DNA from: Chthonomonas calidirosea
GTDB lineage: Bacteria > Armatimonadota > Fimbriimonadia > Fimbriimonadales > Fimbriimonadaceae
Direction of reading: 5' to 3'
NCBI GenBank assembly: GCA_945882415.1
Contig: CAMCWC010000023.1
Location: 1 to 37,023, forward strand
Length of the DNA: 37,023 nucleotides
Shown here: positions 33,717 through 37,023 of the stretch, one piece after another
How the letters are laid out: each line of letters begins with the position of its first letter
Position numbering within the stretch: position 1 is the first letter of the stretch
The notes under the pieces: generated by a model
Seen by the model: only the letters and a program-made list of their open reading frames with translations
Databases searched by the model: none
Told to the model about the DNA's origin: nothing
Program-made: the position numbers and the translations under genes

Positions 33717-34559
33717 TTATGCGGCAGGTTCGCCCGATTCGAGGACGTAGATTTCACGATACGCGCGGAACAGCTCAAGCCCGAAGAAGAAAATTTGGGC
33801 GGTGTAGAAAATCCAGAGCAGCAAAATGACCAGCGCGCCCGCGGATCCGTACGCTTTTGTCACCGGGATGAGCTCGAAGTAGTAACCCATTAAGTTCCGG
33901 CAGAGCCAGATCCCGATGGCGGTCACCGCGGCGGCGGGCCAAACTTCTCGCCATTTCACCGCAATCGGTGCAAGCGTCCGAAACCAGATTCCGACCAGCC
34001 CAATCAGCACCGACAACAGGCTAACCATCGTAAAGACTTTGGCAACCGGACCCGCGAAGCGTTGAGAAAGCCCAACCAGCACCGAATCTGCAAAGAACCA
34101 GAGCAACGCCGTTCCGCCGTAAACCAAAACCCCAAGGAACGCCCGAGCTCGCATGATGAGCCAGTTCTTCACCACGTGGCCTTTCATCGTGTAGCCGAAC
34201 ACGGTATTCACCCCATCTTGTAGCGCGACAAACAGGTTCGAGGCGGAGAAGAAGGTGATCGCAAAGGAAAGAAGCGTTGCAAGAATCCCGTTCTCCGGCT
34301 TCTTCGCTCCGGCAATGACCTCGCCAACGTAATCGGCGGCTTCCTTTCCGACCGCATCTCGAATCTGGGCGAGAATTGGCTCGTTTGCCCCTTGCTGACC
34401 GAACCATTGCGCGGCAACGTACACGCCGACCACCAAAGTCGGGGCGATACTGAGCGCCGCAAAAAAGCTGAAAGCCCCGGCGAGACGAGCTAAGTTGTGC
34501 GGGCCCGAGTTGTCGATGGCCCGGAGGATCCAAGCGCGTAGTTTTTCGAATCTGGTCAT
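33717..34559 (-). CDS. YihY/BrkB family inner membrane protein
   Basis: A 280-residue multi-pass membrane protein (PF03631). Six hydrophobic segments are seen, with the family blocks AGAFSFFAALSIAPTLV, the conserved YGSAGALVILLLWIFYTAQIFFFGLEL near the end, and a soluble loop (EPILAQIRDAVGKEAADYV). The family was once called ribonuclease BN in error and has no proven enzyme activity. The ATG at 34559 is preferred over 34592 because GAGGA lies about 8 bases upstream. It is likely co-transcribed with the glycosyltransferase 10 bases downstream and divergent from the exonuclease. Confidence 0.88.
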   Translation of the reverse strand: MTRFEKLRAWILRAIDNSGPHNLARLAGAFSFFAALSIAPTLVVGVYVAAQWFGQQGANEPILAQIRDAVGKEAADYVGEVIAGAKKPENGILATLLSFAITFFSASNLFVALQDGVNTVFGYTMKGHVVKNWLIMRARAFLGVLVYGGTALLWFFADSVLVGLSQRFAGPVAKVFTMVSLLSVLIGLVGIWFRTLAPIAVKWREVWPAAAVTAIGIWLCRNLMGYYFELIPVTKAYGSAGALVILLLWIFYTAQIFFFGLELFRAYREIYVLESGEPAA

Positions 34560-34598
34560 GTGCGAAATCCTCGCGCTAACGTAGTATCCCAAGAAGTC

Positions 34599-35651
34599 AT
34601 GTCGATCGCCGTGTCCGAGAACCCGAAACTACTTTCCCTCACGGATCGCGGATTGTATTGCGAGGTCGGAGATTTTTACGTCGATCCGTGGCGTTCGGTA
34701 GAAAATGCCGTGATCACCCATGCCCATTCGGACCACGCGAGATGGGGAATGAAGCGCTACTTGTGCTCTCAGGAGGGCGAAGGTGTGCTCCGAAGGCGAC
34801 TCGCGCTGGACAGTGACATCTCCTCTTTTGCTTACGGGGAGCGTTTGAACATCAACGGAGTCCATGTTTCCCTTCATCCGGCCGGGCACATTCTTGGCTC
34901 GGCCCAGGTTAGGATCGAGTTGGATGGGGAAGTCGCCGTCGTGTCGGGCGATTACAAGACCGCCCCGGACACGACATGCTCCGCATTTGAGCCGGTCCGC
35001 TGCCATACCTTCGTTACCGAGTGTACGTTCGGCCTGCCGATCTATCGTTGGGAACCTGACGCGAGCATTTTCGCCTCGATCAACGACTGGTGGCGAGAGA
35101 ATCAAGCGCGCGGAAGATGCTCGATCCTCATGGGCTACGCCCTCGGAAAGTCGCAGCGTGCACTTTCTGGGCTGGATCCGAGCATCGGCCCGATCCTGGC
35201 TCACGGCGCGGTGCACGCAATGAACGAGGCATACCGAGACGCCGGGATTTCGCTGCCTGTAACGCGAAGGCTCGGCGAACTTCCGACCGGTTTTGACTTC
35301 GCACAGGCCCTTGTTTTGGCCCCGCCCAGCGTTCAGGGCTCAACGTGGCTCCGACGCTTTGGCGAAGTATCCACGGCATTTATGTCGGGATGGATGGCGG
35401 TTCGTGGTGCCAAACGGCGGCGTGCCATGGACCGTGGGTTCGTTCTGAGCGATCACGTCGACTGGCCGTCTTTGCTTGGCGCAATCGAATCAACCGGAGC
35501 GGAACGCATCTGGGCAACCCATGGCTACACAAACATCCTCGTTCGGCATCTAAAGGAGCAAGGGAAGTGGGCCGAGGTGCTTTCAACCGAATGGGAAGGC
35601 GAACAGGACGCGAGCGAACCCGGGGCGGCTGACCAGGAGGACCAGGCGTGA
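34599..35651 (+). CDS. Ligase-associated DNA exonuclease (metallo-beta-lactamase fold)
   Basis: A 350-residue MBL/beta-CASP-type nuclease of the ligase-associated exonuclease family (TIGR04122). HAHSDH (41-46) is the metal motif, followed by His97 in HPAGHILGSAQV, Asp118 in SGDYK and a late HGYT histidine. TFGLPIYRW is characteristic of this family. It would trim or resect DNA ends before sealing by the ligase encoded next. The ATG at 34599 is chosen; a GTG at 34560 is possible but adds an unsupported leader. The end overlaps the ligase start in GTGA. Confidence 0.92.
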   Translation: MSIAVSENPKLLSLTDRGLYCEVGDFYVDPWRSVENAVITHAHSDHARWGMKRYLCSQEGEGVLRRRLALDSDISSFAYGERLNINGVHVSLHPAGHILGSAQVRIELDGEVAVVSGDYKTAPDTTCSAFEPVRCHTFVTECTFGLPIYRWEPDASIFASINDWWRENQARGRCSILMGYALGKSQRALSGLDPSIGPILAHGAVHAMNEAYRDAGISLPVTRRLGELPTGFDFAQALVLAPPSVQGSTWLRRFGEVSTAFMSGWMAVRGAKRRRAMDRGFVLSDHVDWPSLLGAIESTGAERIWATHGYTNILVRHLKEQGKWAEVLSTEWEGEQDASEPGAADQEDQA

Positions 35652-37023
35652 GGGATTTTGCGAAGCTGTATCTCGAACTGGATTCTTCCAATCGGACGAA
35701 CGACAAGGTCGCTTTTATGGTGGAGTACTTCCGGACGGCGTCGCCCGAAGACGCGGGTTGGGCGGTTTACTTCCTCACCGGTCGCCGCCCCAAGCGACCG
35801 TTTGCTAGCACCAAGTTCCAACTCTGGGCCGCCGAGACTGCTGGAATCAGCCCTTGGCTTTTCACCGAATGTTATGATGCCGTCGGAGATCTCGCCGAAA
35901 CGATCGCGCTGGTCTTGCCGCCGCCGATCCAAGACAACAATGAGGGGCTAGCATGGTGGGTCCAAAACGTCCTGCTGATTCTGGCGAAGGAACCCGAAGA
36001 AAGCCAGCGGCGAATCGTTCAAGACAGCTGGCAAAAGCTGAGCCATTCGGAGCGGTTTGTCTTCAACAAGCTGATCACGGGTGCTTTTCGGGTTGGCGTA
36101 TCGCAAGAACTGGTCGTACGGGCGCTGTCGATTTCAAGCGGCGTGCCGCAGGCAACCCTGAGCCATCGCCTGATGGGCGACTGGACCGCCGGATCACTCT
36201 TCTTTGAGAGCCTGTTGTCGCAGGACCACGATCCCACTGAAGACTTGAGTAAGCCATACCCCTTCTGCTTGGCGCATCCGCTCGAAGCTGAACCCAATTC
36301 GTTAGGTGACCTTTCGGAATGGCACGTCGAATGGAAATGGGACGGCATTCGGGCGCAGGTGATCCGACGCGGCGGTAACGCCTACGTCTGGTCGCGTGGC
36401 GAAGAGCTCATCACCGCTCGCTTCCCGGAGATCGCCGCCATTGGCGACCGATTGCCCGAAGGCACCGTCATCGACGGGGAGATATTGGCCTGGTCTGATG
36501 GCCGCCCGCTCCCATTTGCCGAACTGCAGAAACGCATCGGCCGAAAAACTGTCGGCGCGAAGCTCCTTCAGACAGTTCCGGTAACCCTTGTCGCCTTTGA
36601 TATTTTGGAATTCCAAGGCCAAGATGTTCGAGCAAATCCGTTGTCTGAAAGGCTACAAATTCTCGACCAACTCAAATCCTCCGGACTCGTCGGGGTTCCA
36701 ATGCCCGAGCAAGTCGGCGATTGGTCAGAGCTCGCCGCCGTCCGAGAGCAAGCCCGTGATCTCCGGGTGGAAGGGCTAATGCTGAAGCGGAAATCGAGCG
36801 TTTACGGGGTTGGTCGGAAGCGAGGTGACTGGTGGAAATGGAAGCTCGAGCCATTCACGATCGATGCGGTCCTCATTTACGCCCAAAGGGGAAGCGGCAA
36901 GCGGGCATCGTTGTACACCGACTACACCTTTGCGGTTTGGAACGACGAGAAACATCTCGTCCCCATCGCGAAGGCGTACTCCGGGTTGACCGATGCAGAA
37001 ATCAAAGAAGTCGATGCCTTCGT
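35648..37023 (+). CDS. ATP-dependent DNA ligase (Lhr-cluster type), partial
   Basis: Seals nicks in DNA using ATP. The visible 458 residues include the N-terminal DNA-binding domain (1-200), motif I with the adenylated lysine (Lys230 in EWKWDGIR), motif III VIDGEIL (274-280), motif IV EGLMLKRK (375-382), motif V WWKWKLEP (395-402) and the start of the OB domain. The window ends inside the OB domain; by family length roughly 70 more residues are expected. It starts with GTG overlapping the exonuclease stop. In other bacteria this pair is followed by an Lhr-type helicase and a phosphoesterase, which may lie beyond the edge. Confidence 0.94.
   Translation, partial: MRDFAKLYLELDSSNRTNDKVAFMVEYFRTASPEDAGWAVYFLTGRRPKRPFASTKFQLWAAETAGISPWLFTECYDAVGDLAETIALVLPPPIQDNNEGLAWWVQNVLLILAKEPEESQRRIVQDSWQKLSHSERFVFNKLITGAFRVGVSQELVVRALSISSGVPQATLSHRLMGDWTAGSLFFESLLSQDHDPTEDLSKPYPFCLAHPLEAEPNSLGDLSEWHVEWKWDGIRAQVIRRGGNAYVWSRGEELITARFPEIAAIGDRLPEGTVIDGEILAWSDGRPLPFAELQKRIGRKTVGAKLLQTVPVTLVAFDILEFQGQDVRANPLSERLQILDQLKSSGLVGVPMPEQVGDWSELAAVREQARDLRVEGLMLKRKSSVYGVGRKRGDWWKWKLEPFTIDAVLIYAQRGSGKRASLYTDYTFAVWNDEKHLVPIAKAYSGLTDAEIKEVDAF

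Overview
The window looks like a chromosomal stretch from an Armatimonadota (Fimbriimonadia-like) bacterium. The evidence is indirect: a pseudopilin with the G^[18 protein letters not shown]-terminus and H-X9-DG type C-terminus that are very common in that phylum, a cytochrome c/copper monooxygenase fusion, a DUF1080 hydrolase, an SBBP-type secreted protein, and strong use of CGA for arginine in the highly expressed genes. No CRISPR array, tRNA, rRNA, insertion sequence or phage gene was seen.

Layout. (1) 90-3475: an AraC-type HTH/DinB fusion regulator and, converging on it through a shared terminator, a large secreted SBBP/propeller protein. (2) 3857-19417: the translation locus. The gene order is the classical str-S10-spc order (fusA, tuf, rpsJ, rplC, rplD, rplW, rplB, rpsS, rplV, rpsC, rplP, rpmC, rpsQ, rplN, rplX, rplE), but it is broken into separate transcription units by unrelated genes and strong terminators. 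Three small membrane proteins lie between fusA and tuf. A multi-pass GT-C-like protein and a beta-carbonic anhydrase lie between tuf and rpsJ. Terminators follow fusA, tuf, rpsJ, rplB and rplE. The cluster stops at rplE, so rpsN, rpsH, rplF and the rest of spc must lie elsewhere. (3) 19518-25359: a sigma-region-2-only protein, a pseudopilin, a convergent cytochrome c/copper monooxygenase, and a translationally coupled SDR plus M16-peptidase pair. (4) 25321-28768: a RecB/Cas4-like Fe-S nuclease, a 2-oxoacid dehydrogenase E2, a zincless formamidopyrimidine-DNA glycosylase and a GNAT acetyltransferase. (5) 28818-32319: two tandem secreted propeller-like proteins that each end in a pseudopilin-type domain, then a DUF1080 hydrolase. 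(6) 32321-37023: a GT4 glycosyltransferase and a YihY/BrkB membrane protein on the minus strand; divergently, the ligase-associated exonuclease and ATP-dependent DNA ligase pair of the Lhr repair cluster, the ligase running off the right edge.

The points most worth following up are: a 21-nt element shared at 19/21 positions in the rpsJ and rplC leaders, with a shorter related core before rpsS, fusA and tuf; acidic Val/Glu/Thr-rich tails on three neighbouring ribosomal proteins (L22, L16, S17); the propeller-plus-pseudopilin-tail fusions; a tandem membrane-protein copy with a stop at its old codon 4; and the Fpg protein lacking all zinc-finger cysteines.
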